NCBI RefSeq assembly: GCF_002265435.1
Contig: NZ_NOKQ01000134.1
Span: 1 to 64,000 of the forward strand
Length of the DNA: 64,000 bases
Direction: 5' to 3'
Source: Tetzosporium hominis
GTDB lineage: Bacteria > Bacillota > Bacilli > Bacillales_A > Planococcaceae
Numbering within the stretch: position 1 is the first letter of the stretch; every line of letters starts with the position of its first letter. A program made the translations under genes and the position numbers. Of the stretch, positions 31,904 through 41,296 are shown piece after piece. Below the pieces are notes generated by a model, which saw nothing but the letters and a program-made list of their open reading frames with translations, was not told where the DNA came from and did not search any database.

Positions 31904-32275
31904 CTAACTGACTTTTGTTGTTTTCTTAGGAAGCGCTTGTTGCAATTCATCCATCGATTTTTGAATGGCTTCAATATCTTGTTGGATTTTCATTTGAATC
32001 GGTGCTGTTTCTTTTTGCCAAGTATCGACGCTTTCTTTGATTCCTTGAACGGCCTCTGGAGTAATTTCTTTAGCAGTTGTAATCAGGCTTTGTAAAGAAG
32101 CTTTTACTTCTTGGAACTGAGCTTTTACATCTGAGAGATCATGTTTGATTGTCGTTGATGTTGCTCGTATTTGTGAGCGCACTTCGTGACCACTTTTTGG
32201 AGCAGTAAATAAAATAGCAACGGCGCTTGCTGTAGCACCTGTCAACAGTCCCCAAACAAAACGACTTTTGTCCAT
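31904..32275 (-). CDS. yhaH: YtxH-domain protein YhaH
   Basis: 123 residues. N-terminal Gly/Ala-rich hydrophobic segment (SRFVWGLLTGATASAVAILF) followed by TAPKSGHEVRSQI, the YtxH signature, and a long amphipathic helix (about 40-115) resembling apolipoprotein-like or stress proteins. Membrane-associated. ATG at 32275 follows AGTGGGGGTCC; the upstream ATG lacks one. Function unknown; position between hpr and trpP is as in B. subtilis. Confidence 0.85.
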   Translation of the reverse strand: MDKSRFVWGLLTGATASAVAILFTAPKSGHEVRSQIRATSTTIKHDLSDVKAQFQEVKASLQSLITTAKEITPEAVQGIKESVDTWQKETAPIQMKIQQDIEAIQKSMDELQQALPKKTTKVS

Positions 32276-32366
32276 ATGGACCCCCACTTTCCACACTATG
32301 TATTTGTTACAAGTATACCAACATGCGTATTTATTTAAACATGAATCGACAAGAGCGTCTATATAA

Positions 32367-32401
32367 AAAGAAGCCTATCTTTTTATAAGATAGGCTTCTT
32401 T
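32367..32401 (-). terminator. Terminator of trpP
   Basis: Perfect AAAGAAGCCTATCTT / AAGATAGGCTTCTTT, loop of five, T5 on the minus strand. Confidence 0.9.
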
Positions 32402-32406
32402 GTAAG

Positions 32407-32931
32407 TTAGTTGGCTACTGAAGTCCGAAGGCTTGAACGCTTCAAAGTCTGACGGACGATTGGATAGATCACAATAAATGCTACCGTGTTCACTGCAATG
32501 GCAGGAAGTACAACTGCAAGATAAAGTTGTCCGAAAGGAACTTCTGCTCCCATGATGAAGATGGCACTTGCTAAGAAGATGGCACCAGAAAGGGCAGTTC
32601 CTAATGCAGTGAGTACTGCTTGTGCAGCAAGTTTTTTACCGAGAGCTTGAACAGCAAGTAAAACGGCAAAGAACACTAGAGATGTTAGCACTTTATCAAT
32701 TACATTCGGTAAAAATCCTCCAGGGAATGTAGTAAACAGTCCGGATAAGATTCCAGTAGCTAAACCGACCACTACTGTATGTTTTAAGTTTGGTGTTAAT
32801 AAAATAGCGACAAACATCATAGTTAATAGGAAGTCAGGTTTCATACTCCCTAAGAAAGGTGGGATTACAAGGTATAACACCGTTCCAATTCCTAGTAACA
32901 TTGCGGATAGTACAAGATTTTTAGTATTCAT
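32407..32931 (-). CDS. trpP: Tryptophan transporter TrpP
   Basis: 174-residue membrane protein with about five or six helices, matching B. subtilis TrpP/YhaG (172). Seen: MNTKNLVLSAMLLGIGTVLY, KPDFLLTMMFVAILLTPNLK, GGFLPNVIDKVLTSLVF. Takes up tryptophan. ATG at 32931 follows GAGGAGAGTAAA. The leader has a 5' hairpin and several (G/T/A)AG triplets up to the ribosome site, as would be bound by TRAP in B. subtilis. Confidence 0.9.
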   Translation of the reverse strand: MNTKNLVLSAMLLGIGTVLYLVIPPFLGSMKPDFLLTMMFVAILLTPNLKHTVVVGLATGILSGLFTTFPGGFLPNVIDKVLTSLVFFAVLLAVQALGKKLAAQAVLTALGTALSGAIFLASAIFIMGAEVPFGQLYLAVVLPAIAVNTVAFIVIYPIVRQTLKRSSLRTSVAN

Positions 32932-32987
32932 TTTACTCTCTCCTCTGCTTTTCTCAACTAGTTCTTTCCTTGTGTGCACTCTTTGCC

Positions 32988-33003
32988 ACAAGCGAAAGCT
33001 TGT
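32988..33003 (-). promoter_or_regulatory. 5' hairpin in trpP leader
   Basis: ACAAGC-TTTC-GCTTGT, a perfect 6-bp stem placed at the predicted transcription start. Downstream to the ATG the leader contains GAG, AAG, TAG, GAG, GAG, GAG triplets, the last two being part of the ribosome site. Confidence 0.5.
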
Positions 33004-33008
33004 CTTTC

Positions 33009-33036
33009 AGTATACAGGATTTAATGAAATTGACAA
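33009..33036 (-). promoter_or_regulatory. SigA promoter of trpP
   Basis: Minus strand TTGTCA, 16-bp spacer, TATACT; transcription start near 33002. It lies just beyond the stop codon of hit. Confidence 0.75.
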
Positions 33037-33045
33037 TGGTTCTGC

Positions 33046-33465
33046 TTATAATTTTTCTGACAATTGTTGCGCTAGTTCTTGAATCTTTTCTAATGGATAG
33101 TCTTTTTCTTTAGTTCTCCAAGTTGCCTTGAATCCGTCAGTTTCGTCGTAACGAGGAATCAAATGTAAATGGAAGTGGAAGACACTTTGGCCCGCAGGTG
33201 CTCCGTTGTTATTTAACAAGTTCATGCCAGCAGGGTGGAACGTTTCTTTTAAAGCAGTCGCAAGTTTTGGGACGACGCGGAATAGATTTGCAGCTTCGTC
33301 TTCAGAAAGATCATAGACAGATTCTTTATGTGATTTTGGAATCACGAGGATATGGCCTTTTGTTAATGGCATGATATCCATAAATACAAATACATGCTCG
33401 TCTTCGTAAAGTTTGGTACTTGGAATATCGCCTGAAATCAATTTGCAAAAGATACATTCTGTCAT
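33046..33465 (-). CDS. hit: HIT-family nucleotide hydrolase Hit
   Basis: 139-residue cytoplasmic enzyme. Histidine triad HFHLHLIP (H97, H99, H101) with the catalytic central His; N-terminal C4-x2-C7 pair (ECIFC) is the zinc site of this subgroup. Hydrolyses purine nucleoside phosphoramidates or diadenosine polyphosphates in related proteins. ATG follows AAGGAGTGACACC. Divergent from ecsA, as in B. subtilis. Confidence 0.93.
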   Translation of the reverse strand: MTECIFCKLISGDIPSTKLYEDEHVFVFMDIMPLTKGHILVIPKSHKESVYDLSEDEAANLFRVVPKLATALKETFHPAGMNLLNNNGAPAGQSVFHFHLHLIPRYDETDGFKATWRTKEKDYPLEKIQELAQQLSEKL

Positions 33466-33574
33466 CTGGTGTCACTCCTTTAGGATTCATTATGAGTAGT
33501 TTACCATACGGCTTAATGGTTCGAGATTTTTTTACGTTAAGGTGCTACACTAATTGTTGAAAGGGGCTACTACT

Positions 33575-34315
33575 ATGTCTTTACTAAAGTTAGAGCACGT
33601 TACAGGTGGATATTCAAAAAAAGCTGTAATTCATGATTTGTCTTTCTCGGTCGAGCCTGGTGAGCTTGTCGGATTGATTGGATTAAACGGTGCAGGGAAG
33701 AGTACCACGATCAAGCATATTATTGGATTACTTAACCCCCATGAAGGAACGATTTCAATAAATAATCAAACATTGGCGAGTGCGCCGGATGCCTACCGAA
33801 AATCCTTTACGTACATTCCGGAGACGCCCGTATTATATGAAGAATTGACACTGCAAGAACATTTAGATTTGATGGCTCTTGCTTACAACATTGATGAACA
33901 GACTGCCAAACAAAGGGTAGACAAACTGCTACAAGAGTTTCGAATGGAAAAGCGAATGAAATGGTTTCCGACCCACTTTTCAAAGGGGATGAAGCAAAAG
34001 GTGATGATCATGTCAGCATTCATGGCAAACCCTACGCTTTACATCATCGACGAACCTTTTGTAGGACTAGACCCTCTCGCAATACGAGCGCTTCTTGCTC
34101 AACTTGAAGAGAGAAAATCAAAAGGTGCAGGTATTTTAATGACAACGCACGTTTTGACGACAGCAGAAAAATATTGTGACAAGCTGATCCTGCTTCATAA
34201 CGGTAAGGTCCGAGCAGCAGGGACGATGGAGGACTTGCGTCAGGCGCTTCACATGCCAGGAGCTACACTCGATGATCTTTATATTGCAATGACAGAGGAA
34301 GTTGACTATGCCTAA
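33575..34315 (+). CDS. ecsA: ABC transporter ATP-binding protein EcsA
   Basis: 246 residues. Walker A GLNGAGKST (about 38-46), Q-loop region, signature FSKGMKQK (weak form of LSGGQ), Walker B LYIIDEPFVGLD, switch His in TTHVL. EcsAB is required in Bacillus for protein secretion, competence and intramembrane proteolysis by RasP. ATG at 33575 follows AAAGGGGC; the TTG at 33554 has no ribosome site. ecsB overlaps its end by 8 nt. Confidence 0.93.
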   Translation: MSLLKLEHVTGGYSKKAVIHDLSFSVEPGELVGLIGLNGAGKSTTIKHIIGLLNPHEGTISINNQTLASAPDAYRKSFTYIPETPVLYEELTLQEHLDLMALAYNIDEQTAKQRVDKLLQEFRMEKRMKWFPTHFSKGMKQKVMIMSAFMANPTLYIIDEPFVGLDPLAIRALLAQLEERKSKGAGILMTTHVLTTAEKYCDKLILLHNGKVRAAGTMEDLRQALHMPGATLDDLYIAMTEEVDYA

Positions 34316-35486
34316 TTTAGCTTCTATTTACGGCAAGAGGTTCCAAAATTATTTTATAGAACTACAGCGCTATATGCAGTTCATCATATCTGGTCACATC
34401 GCTGTGGTGCTGCTCTTCGTCATTGGTGCAGCTGGATATTCCTATAGTCAGTGGTTACAAGCACCTCCAGAAGACTTTCCTGCGTTTCTGGTTTCGGCAG
34501 TTGTACTGACACTTATTGTGGTTCCAAACCGGCCAGCGTTGCTACTGAAACAAGCAGATCACTATTTCTTTTTACCAATGGAACAACAAATGCGAACGTA
34601 TCTCCGACCGGCACTGCGTTGGTCTGAACTTATTGTCATAGTCCGTTCACTAGTTGTAATGGTTGTCACCATACCACTTCTGACTCGAGTCGGAGCGCTG
34701 TCTTCCTCGATACTAATTGGCCTCGCATTACTAGTCATTGTGTTAGCGATTTGGAATGTGCGAAGCAAGTTCTATGCGTTCTGGGCTCATGATCAAGTGA
34801 GTGGCTTAGACTTTCTGATTCGAATAGGAGTAGTATTTGGTACATTTTACTTCTTTCTTTCCTCTAATTGGTTCATTGCAGGATTATTTGGAGTGGTAGC
34901 GGTCATCTATTATATTGTCATGCTGAATAAATCACATGTTCCGTTTCCGTTTGATCGAATGATCGATATGGAGCAACAGCGGATGCAACGGTTCTATCAA
35001 TTCGCTAATTACTTTACAGAAGTCCCGCATGTCAGAAGCAAGGTGTCTAGACGAGCGTGGCTAGATGGACTGTTATCAAAAGAAAATATGCACCAGTTCT
35101 TGATTGCCAGAAGTTTTGTTCGAAAAGACGAGTTATTCTACATGTGGCTGCGTCTAGCAGTATTACTGGCTCTAGTGCCGTTCCTGTCATTTACTTATGT
35201 CGTAGCAGGACTACTCGTGGTATTTTCTTTTGCAATAGCGATCCAGACGCATCAAGGACTGCTGTTTAATCAGATTTTCAGAATGGATATGCTGTATCCA
35301 CAGCCTGAAGTATCTAAACAACAAGTGGTGATGAAGTTTGCAAGAATGGTAAGTTATGCACCACTAGTGTTAGGGGCAGTAGTTGCTTGTCTCTTCCATG
35401 AACCTGTTTTGATTGTAGTTGCTGTAGTAGCGGCGGTCGTTTCAATTGAATGGTATTTTGTACGGAAAAAGAAGCAGCCGGATTAA
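34308..35486 (+). CDS. ecsB: ABC transporter permease EcsB
   Basis: 392-residue integral membrane protein with six or more hydrophobic helices, of the EcsB family (B. subtilis 408). Seen: FQNYFIELQRYMQFIISGHI at the N-terminus and PNRPALLLKQADHYFFLPME, both typical of EcsB. Start ATG at 34308 behind GAGGAAG within ecsA. The product presumably exports or modulates an unknown peptide. No ecsC gene follows. The stop codon sits in the loop of a hairpin shared with hmoB. Confidence 0.9.
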   Translation: MPNLASIYGKRFQNYFIELQRYMQFIISGHIAVVLLFVIGAAGYSYSQWLQAPPEDFPAFLVSAVVLTLIVVPNRPALLLKQADHYFFLPMEQQMRTYLRPALRWSELIVIVRSLVVMVVTIPLLTRVGALSSSILIGLALLVIVLAIWNVRSKFYAFWAHDQVSGLDFLIRIGVVFGTFYFFLSSNWFIAGLFGVVAVIYYIVMLNKSHVPFPFDRMIDMEQQRMQRFYQFANYFTEVPHVRSKVSRRAWLDGLLSKENMHQFLIARSFVRKDELFYMWLRLAVLLALVPFLSFTYVVAGLLVVFSFAIAIQTHQGLLFNQIFRMDMLYPQPEVSKQQVVMKFARMVSYAPLVLGAVVACLFHEPVLIVVAVVAAVVSIEWYFVRKKKQPD

Positions 35487-35499
35487 TCGGCTGCTTCTT
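35469..35499. terminator. Bidirectional terminator holding both stop codons of ecsB and hmoB
   Basis: AGAAGCAGCCG / CGGCTGCTTCT extended to 12 pairs, loop GATTAAT (35481-35487). The loop contains TAA on both strands, so each gene's last codons form one arm. T tail best on the minus strand. Confidence 0.8.
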
Positions 35500-35980
35500 C
35501 ATTTTTGGTACGGTAAGTGTGTGTGTATGGCGCACTCGTGAAAATATTTTGTTTGGAAGCGAGTGTTTCTAATGGAGTTAAGTGACGATCTGCCCACTGT
35601 TTATAGCTAGATGGCCCTGACCATTGCGAGAGAATCAAATACGTATCCGCCTTTACTGGTCGTAAGATACGTAGGGCGAACAATCCAGGTTCACTAGATA
35701 GTGCATTCATCATTTCCTGTGCTTCATGCTCAAATACTGGACGCCCTTCGTCTGTAATTGGGATGTGATAGAAGTAAAAATAGCCTTCATCTTGGAAGTG
35801 TCCATGTGAGGCAAGTACAGCATAGGACCTTGGTGTTTGAAACTTTGTTTTGCCGGAACTCTCGTGTAACAGAATGGTTCCATTAGATCCATAGAGAACG
35901 TGCATGTTTTCTGTGCTGTATTTTTCTTGTAACTGTTTCATAAATTCCGGTGTACCGGATGTGGTATATAAATAGCTCAT
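35483..35980 (-). CDS. hmoB: Heme-degrading monooxygenase HmoB
   Basis: 165 residues; ferredoxin-like antibiotic-biosynthesis-monooxygenase (ABM) domain in the C-terminal half (ALRILRPVKADTYLILSQWS, SYKQWADRH). Length and N-terminal extension fit HmoB/YhgC, which opens heme to release iron. Next to the heme-synthesis operon, as in B. subtilis. ATG follows GAGGAGGCCATATTT. Convergent with ecsB, sharing 4 nt at the 3' ends. Confidence 0.85.
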   Translation of the reverse strand: MSYLYTTSGTPEFMKQLQEKYSTENMHVLYGSNGTILLHESSGKTKFQTPRSYAVLASHGHFQDEGYFYFYHIPITDEGRPVFEHEAQEMMNALSSEPGLFALRILRPVKADTYLILSQWSGPSSYKQWADRHLTPLETLASKQNIFTSAPYTHTYRTKNEEAAD

Positions 35981-36067
35981 AAATATGGCCTCCTCTACTT
36001 GTTACTTTAAGTATTTCCCATTGTTCACAATTTGAAAACACTTTCCTACTCATAGAAAGGCAATTCT

Positions 36068-36096
36068 ATGACAATTTGCTTTGTAATCTATACAAT
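36068..36096 (+). promoter_or_regulatory. SigA promoter of hemEHY
   Basis: ATGACA, 17-bp spacer, TACAAT, 60 bp before hemE. Confidence 0.65.
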
Positions 36097-36155
36097 AGAT
36101 GAGAGAAGTTCTAAAGTAATAGATAGACTAATTGTGTAGGGAAGGGTAGACTACC

Positions 36156-37208
36156 ATGAAAATAAAGAATGATACGCTGTTACGTGCAGCACGAGGACAG
36201 CAAGTGGAACATACTCCTGTGTGGTTTATGCGCCAGGCTGGACGTTCTCAGCCAGAATATCGTGAAATTAAGAAAAAGTATTCATTAGAAGAGATTACGC
36301 ATCAGCCAGAGCTATGTGCGTATGTAACGAAGCTTCCTGTAGATAACTACAACGTGGATGCGGCAATTCTTTACAAAGATATCGTAACGCCTCTACCTGG
36401 TATGGGTGTGGACGTGAAGATCAAAGCAGGAATCGGTCCTGTTATTTCGAATCCAATTCGTTCCGTAGCGGACGTAGAGAAGCTTCAAGAGTTCAATCCA
36501 GAAGAACACGTTCCTTTCGTATTAGAGACGATCAAGATTTTGACGAAGGAACAATTGACTGTGCCATTGATCGGTTTTGCGGGTGCGCCGTTCACATTGG
36601 CAAGTTACATGATTGAAGGCGGTCCTTCAAAGAGCTATAACAAAACAAAAGCTTTCATGGTCAGTGAACCGCAAGCTTGGTTTGCTCTAATGGACAAACT
36701 AGCAGATATGATCATCACAGATATTAAAGCGCAAGTTCAAGGAGGTGCAAGTGCTATTCAAATCTTCGACTCTTGGGTCGGAGCGTTGAATGTAGAAGAC
36801 TACCGTATTTATATTAAACCAATCATGACACGTATCTTCTCTGAACTCCGTGAAACAGGTGTTCCACTAATTACATTTGGAGTTGGCGCAAGTCACTTGG
36901 CTAACGAATGGCACGACCTACCAGTTGATGTTGTAGGGCTTGACTGGAGATTGTCTATTGAAGAAGCGCGTCAGCGTGGCATCACAAAAACCGTACAAGG
37001 TAACCTAGACCCATCGTACTTGATCGGCTCTTGGGATGAAATTGAAAAACGAGCAAAACGGATTGTCGAGCAAGGGGTTGCTCATCCAGGTCACATTTTT
37101 AACTTGGGACATGGTGTATTCCCAGAAGTGGATCCAGATGTATTGAAACGATTGACAGACCTAGTCCACACATATAGTCGTGAACTGATTTCCCAAAAAT
37201 CGAATTGA
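36156..37208 (+). CDS. hemE: Uroporphyrinogen decarboxylase HemE
   Basis: 350 residues, cytoplasmic. Converts uroporphyrinogen III to coproporphyrinogen III. Family signatures [16 protein letters not shown] (about 21-36, with the substrate-binding Arg) and [17 protein letters not shown] (about 139-155). C-terminal [22 protein letters not shown] precedes the ATG. First gene of hemE-hemH-hemY. Confidence 0.96.
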   Translation: MKIKNDTLLRAARGQQVEHTPVWFMRQAGRSQPEYREIKKKYSLEEITHQPELCAYVTKLPVDNYNVDAAILYKDIVTPLPGMGVDVKIKAGIGPVISNPIRSVADVEKLQEFNPEEHVPFVLETIKILTKEQLTVPLIGFAGAPFTLASYMIEGGPSKSYNKTKAFMVSEPQAWFALMDKLADMIITDIKAQVQGGASAIQIFDSWVGALNVEDYRIYIKPIMTRIFSELRETGVPLITFGVGASHLANEWHDLPVDVVGLDWRLSIEEARQRGITKTVQGNLDPSYLIGSWDEIEKRAKRIVEQGVAHPGHIFNLGHGVFPEVDPDVLKRLTDLVHTYSRELISQKSN

Positions 37209-37219
37209 GGTGTCTTTTG

Positions 37220-38146
37220 ATGAAGAAAAAAGTTGGATTACTCGTAATGGCGTATGGTACGCCTTATACAGAAGCAGATATTGAGCGTTATTATACGCAT
37301 ATTCGCCATGGCCGCAAGCCAAGCGAAGAAGCACTTCAAGATTTAACAGACCGTTACCGTGCTATTGGAGGAATCTCTCCATTAGCGAAAATTACTGAAG
37401 ATCAAGCAAAAGCAATCCATGAAAAAATGAACAGCTCTCAAGACGAAGTAGAGTATGTGTTATATATCGGTTTAAAACACATTGAACCATTCGTTGAAGA
37501 TGCTGTAGAAGCGATGGCGAAAGATGGAATCAAAGAAGCTGTCTCTATCGTGCTAGCTCCACACTTCTCTACATTCTCTATCAAGTCATACAATGGACGT
37601 GCTAAAGAAGAAGCGGCTAAATACGGAATTGAAATCAAATCCGTGGAAAGCTGGTACAATGAGCCGAAATTCATCGAGTACTGGAACCGTGAAATCTCAA
37701 ACACATTCAATGCTATGTCAGACGAAGAACGTGCAAAAGCTGTACTTGTAGTATCTGCACACTCCTTACCAGAAAAAATTCTAGCTAACGGAGATCCGTA
37801 TGCAGAGCAGTTAAAAGAAACAGCACACTTGATCCAACAAGCAACAGGTGTTGAAAACGTTGAAGTGGGCTGGCAAAGTGCTGGCCAGACTCCAGAGCCT
37901 TGGATTGGTCCGGATGTTCAAGATCTAACTGAAGAACTTTATGAGAAAAAAGGATACCGTAGCTTTGTTTACACTCCAGTAGGGTTTGTGGCAGATCACT
38001 TAGAGGTCCTTTACGATAACGATTACGAATGTAAGATTGTCTGTGATCGTCTAGATGCCAACTATTACCGACCAGCGATGCCAAACACAGATCCTTTATT
38101 TATTGAAGCAGCTGTGGATGCCATAAACAAAGTACTGTCAAAGTAA
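37220..38146 (+). CDS. hemH: Coproporphyrin III ferrochelatase HemH (CpfC)
   Basis: 308 residues, matching the monofunctional soluble form of Firmicutes (310 in B. subtilis). [20 protein letters not shown] (8-27) and the active-site [11 protein letters not shown] with the catalytic His (about 177-187), then [18 protein letters not shown]. Inserts Fe2+ into coproporphyrin III in the coproporphyrin-dependent heme pathway. No C-terminal Fe-S cluster cysteines. ATG 37220 follows GAGGTG; the in-frame TTG at 37205 is unlikely. Confidence 0.95.
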   Translation: MKKKVGLLVMAYGTPYTEADIERYYTHIRHGRKPSEEALQDLTDRYRAIGGISPLAKITEDQAKAIHEKMNSSQDEVEYVLYIGLKHIEPFVEDAVEAMAKDGIKEAVSIVLAPHFSTFSIKSYNGRAKEEAAKYGIEIKSVESWYNEPKFIEYWNREISNTFNAMSDEERAKAVLVVSAHSLPEKILANGDPYAEQLKETAHLIQQATGVENVEVGWQSAGQTPEPWIGPDVQDLTEELYEKKGYRSFVYTPVGFVADHLEVLYDNDYECKIVCDRLDANYYRPAMPNTDPLFIEAAVDAINKVLSK

Positions 38147-38172
38147 AACTGAAATAGGAAGAGATGAACGTA

Positions 38173-39600
38173 ATGGCGGAGAACAGAAAAAAAGTAGCCA
38201 TCATTGGTGGAGGAATTACGGGTCTATCAGCAGCCTATTATCTGCAAAAGCAGTGCCGTGAAGAAAACTTACCAATCGATATATATCTGATTGAAGCCAG
38301 TTCACGTTTAGGTGGAAAGATCCAAACTCTTCGAAAAGATGGCTTTATTATAGAGCGAGGCCCAGACTCTTTCTTAGAACGTAAGAAGAGTATGGGCGTT
38401 CTCGCAAAAGAACTTGGAATCGATGACCAACTGGTCCATAATGCGACAGGTCAATCTTTCGTATTGGTAAATGATCAGTTACATCCGATTCCTGGTGGTT
38501 CCATCATGGGAATTCCTACAGAATGGAAACCTTTTGTCACAACAGGTCTGTTTTCATGGAGTGGAAAATTACGTGCTGCAGGAGACCTTGTCATGGCTCG
38601 TTCCGGGATCGACGAGGATCAACCGCTTGGTACATTTTTCCGTCGACGATTTGGAGCAGAGGTTGTGGAAAACTTAGTAGAACCGCTACTTGCTGGAATT
38701 TACTCAGGAGACATCGATAAATTAAGTCTGCATGCTACGTTTCCACAGTTCTATGAAGTGGAGAAAAAGCACCGCAGCCTGATGCTCGGAATGAAAAAGA
38801 CACGTCCTGCAAGCTCGACTCCACAAGCAGCAAACCGAAAACCGCAAGGTATTTTTCAAACGTTCTCAAGTGGTCTGCAGACCATAGTGGAAGCGTTGGA
38901 AGAAGCCATTCCGGATGTGACAGTATCTAAAGGCACGAAATTAGAGACGGTGCAGAAGTTACCAGAAAACCGTCTTCGTTTAGTCTTCACTTCTGGTGAA
39001 TCGTTGGATGTAGACAGTGCCATATTTACAACACTGCATCATCAGACAGCTGAGATTTTTGAAGAACATGGTATTTTACAACACTTTGAGGAAGTACCTC
39101 TATCTTCGGTTGCGACAGTTGCAATGGCATTCTCAAAATCTCAAGTGAATCAAGAAAAAGAGGGAACTGGGTTTTTGGTCTCTCGCAAAAGTGATTATGC
39201 GATTTCGGCATGCACGTGGGTTAATAAAAAGTGGCCGACTACGTCTCCTGATGGCAAAGTCCTTCTTCGAAGCTTTGTTGGAAAGTCCGGCGATGAATCT
39301 ATTGTCGAGCTTCCAGACCATGAGATTGAAAAAATTGTGTTGAATGATCTTAGAAAAGTGATTCAAATCACAGGAGATCCTGAATTCACTGTCGTGACAC
39401 GCTATCAAAAAGCGATGCCCCAGTATTTAGTGGGTCATAAAGAACGACTGCAAAAAGCACGTCAAGAACTCGCAGAGCAGTTCCCTATGGTACAGCTCGC
39501 GGGTGCTTCCTTTGAAGGCTCAGGTCTTCCGGACTGCATCGATCAAGCTATTCGTGCTAAAGATCAAGTGATTGCGTATTTGAAACCACATCTGTCATAG
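38173..39600 (+). CDS. hemY: Coproporphyrinogen III oxidase HemY (CgoX)
   Basis: 475-residue FAD enzyme that oxidises coproporphyrinogen III to coproporphyrin III with oxygen. The dinucleotide motif VAIIGGGITGLSAAYYL lies at residues 8-24; IERGPDSFLERKK and the C-terminal GASFEGSGLPDCIDQAI contact FAD. ATG 38173 is preferred to 38164 because only it leaves normal spacing to GGAAGAG and matches the family N-terminus. Its last codons and stop are part of the terminator at 39582-39614. Confidence 0.93.
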   Translation: MAENRKKVAIIGGGITGLSAAYYLQKQCREENLPIDIYLIEASSRLGGKIQTLRKDGFIIERGPDSFLERKKSMGVLAKELGIDDQLVHNATGQSFVLVNDQLHPIPGGSIMGIPTEWKPFVTTGLFSWSGKLRAAGDLVMARSGIDEDQPLGTFFRRRFGAEVVENLVEPLLAGIYSGDIDKLSLHATFPQFYEVEKKHRSLMLGMKKTRPASSTPQAANRKPQGIFQTFSSGLQTIVEALEEAIPDVTVSKGTKLETVQKLPENRLRLVFTSGESLDVDSAIFTTLHHQTAEIFEEHGILQHFEEVPLSSVATVAMAFSKSQVNQEKEGTGFLVSRKSDYAISACTWVNKKWPTTSPDGKVLLRSFVGKSGDESIVELPDHEIEKIVLNDLRKVIQITGDPEFTVVTRYQKAMPQYLVGHKERLQKARQELAEQFPMVQLAGASFEGSGLPDCIDQAIRAKDQVIAYLKPHLS

Positions 39601-39614
39601 GATGTGGTTTTTGT
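39582..39614 (+). terminator. Terminator overlapping the hemY 3' end
   Basis: AAACCACATC (last codons of hemY) pairs with GATGTGGTTT; the hemY stop TAG is in the loop; T-rich tail. Confidence 0.85.
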
Positions 39615-39686
39615 TTCGAAATGTTCAAGAGGATTTCAAACATTTTTCACAGATCTCTCATACACTTAAGGAGAAGAGGTGACACA

Positions 39687-40622
39687 ATGAAGCGATGGAT
39701 TATAGGGGTGGGAGTTCTCTTGCTGGCAGGCTGCACTCCTCATTTTGATGCTGTAAGGGAAGGCGATAGTCCTCAGCTGCTCGTCTATAGTCAACTCGAT
39801 ACCACACTCTCTTTTTATACAGAAGATTTCAAAGAGCAAGGACAGTGGAGGTTTGAGGAACCTTATACAGGAATGGCACTACTAAAGGATGATAAAATCC
39901 TGTTATATGGCTACGGACTTGGGCAAGCCACCGTTTACGATTTAACTACAGGACGACCGGTAGGAGACCTATCTGTGGAAGAAGGCGTCGTCTCTGCTTA
40001 TGTCGACGAGACAGGCATCTATCTGGCAAACAGTGTGACAAATACAGTGAAACGGTTTACGCTTGATTTAGAAGAAGCAGGCTCTATACAAACAGGAGAC
40101 TATCCAATGTCGATGACTTCTTTTGATGAGTTGTTGTATGTTGTGAACTACCAAGACTCCCATGTTTCCGTCATCGATCAATCCACGTTTGAAGAAATCG
40201 AACAGTTTGAAGTCGCTAAGGCATCTCAAGGGATTTATGCTACTTCCGATTCGTTATATATTGGAGGGCATGGCAGTGGGGCAACCGTTAACTCCGAGAC
40301 ACAGGTACTTAATAGAGCAACAGGCACTGCTGTTACTAGTATAGATATGCCGATGATGCCTATTGCTTTTACAGAACAGAACGAATTGTTGTATGTTCTC
40401 AGTCATGGTAGCAATCAACTCTATCAGTTGAATGAAGATGCAGTTACAGACGTTCTGACTGTGGCTTCTAACCCGTTTACTCTAGGTGCTACAGATCAAG
40501 CACTCTATGTGGCAGGATATGACGATGATACACTTTATAAGATCGTAGATATGCAAGTGGTGGATGAAGCGAAGACCGGAGACGGTCCGCTGCAGCTACT
40601 TATTCGGGAGGCGACCAAATGA
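39687..40622 (+). CDS. YVTN-type beta-propeller lipoprotein
   Basis: 311 residues. Signal peptide with lipobox LAGC (Cys16), so the protein is anchored outside the membrane. The rest is built of repeated blades of the pattern (V/I)YVVNYQDSHVSVIDQSTFE, typical of YVTN/cytochrome-D1-like propellers. Similar proteins bind metals or act as surface sensors; ligand unknown. ATG 39687 follows GAGGTGACACA. Its stop overlaps the response-regulator start (ATGA), making it the first gene of a coupled four-gene locus. Confidence 0.85.
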   Translation: MKRWIIGVGVLLLAGCTPHFDAVREGDSPQLLVYSQLDTTLSFYTEDFKEQGQWRFEEPYTGMALLKDDKILLYGYGLGQATVYDLTTGRPVGDLSVEEGVVSAYVDETGIYLANSVTNTVKRFTLDLEEAGSIQTGDYPMSMTSFDELLYVVNYQDSHVSVIDQSTFEEIEQFEVAKASQGIYATSDSLYIGGHGSGATVNSETQVLNRATGTAVTSIDMPMMPIAFTEQNELLYVLSHGSNQLYQLNEDAVTDVLTVASNPFTLGATDQALYVAGYDDDTLYKIVDMQVVDEAKTGDGPLQLLIREATK

Positions 40623-41296
40623 CCACTATATTAGTAGTCGATGATGAATATTCGATGCGTCGTTTACTCGACCTCCAGTTGAGCCAAAAAGGCTATCATG
40701 TCGTGACGGTTGCTTCAGGTAAAGAAGCTCTTCATACGCTGCAGACAGTAGTCGTAGATCTGATTTTAGTGGACGGCATGATGCCTGAGATGGATGGCTT
40801 TGCACTAAGTGAAGCGATTCGTAGTGGATCTGAAGTGCCCATCCTGTTTGTGACCGCACTAGATGACCGAGATTCCAAGCTGAAAGGTTTTGAAGCTGGA
40901 GTCGATGATTATGTGACAAAACCATTTGATAGTGAGGAATTGCATGCGCGGATACAAGCCATACTAAAGCGATCTCAAAAATTGCAAGTACCTCTATCTG
41001 AGATGACGCGTGGTGTGTTGACTATAAATCTGAGTGCACGAAGCGTTGTGGTCGCTGGTAAAAAAGTGCAAGTGACGTTAAAAGAGCTTGAACTTCTTTC
41101 GCTTCTCATGCGAAGTGAAGGACGTGCATTCAGCCGTGAAGAACTTCTTGCCCATATTTGGGGAGAGCACTACGAAGGCACGACGCGGACTGTAGATACG
41201 CATATCAAGACGTTACGAATTAAGCTCGGACCTCCTGCGGACCAGTATATTCATACCGTGTGGGGAATCGGCTATAAGTTTGAGGTCCTGTCATGA
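40619..41296 (+). CDS. OmpR-family response regulator
   Basis: 225 residues. Receiver with acidic pocket VVDDE, phospho-acceptor Asp52 (LILVDGMMPEMDG), Lys in VTKPFD. C-terminal winged helix (KKVQVTLKELELLSLLMRSE ... TVDTHIKTLRIKLG). Overlaps the upstream lipoprotein gene and the downstream kinase gene by 4 nt each. Confidence 0.92.
   Translation: MTTILVVDDEYSMRRLLDLQLSQKGYHVVTVASGKEALHTLQTVVVDLILVDGMMPEMDGFALSEAIRSGSEVPILFVTALDDRDSKLKGFEAGVDDYVTKPFDSEELHARIQAILKRSQKLQVPLSEMTRGVLTINLSARSVVVAGKKVQVTLKELELLSLLMRSEGRAFSREELLAHIWGEHYEGTTRTVDTHIKTLRIKLGPPADQYIHTVWGIGYKFEVLS

Noticed and set aside
36068-36096. PerR or Fur box at the hemE promoter
   Set aside because: Only a loose ACAA-N6-TTGT dyad is visible; it does not match either consensus well enough.
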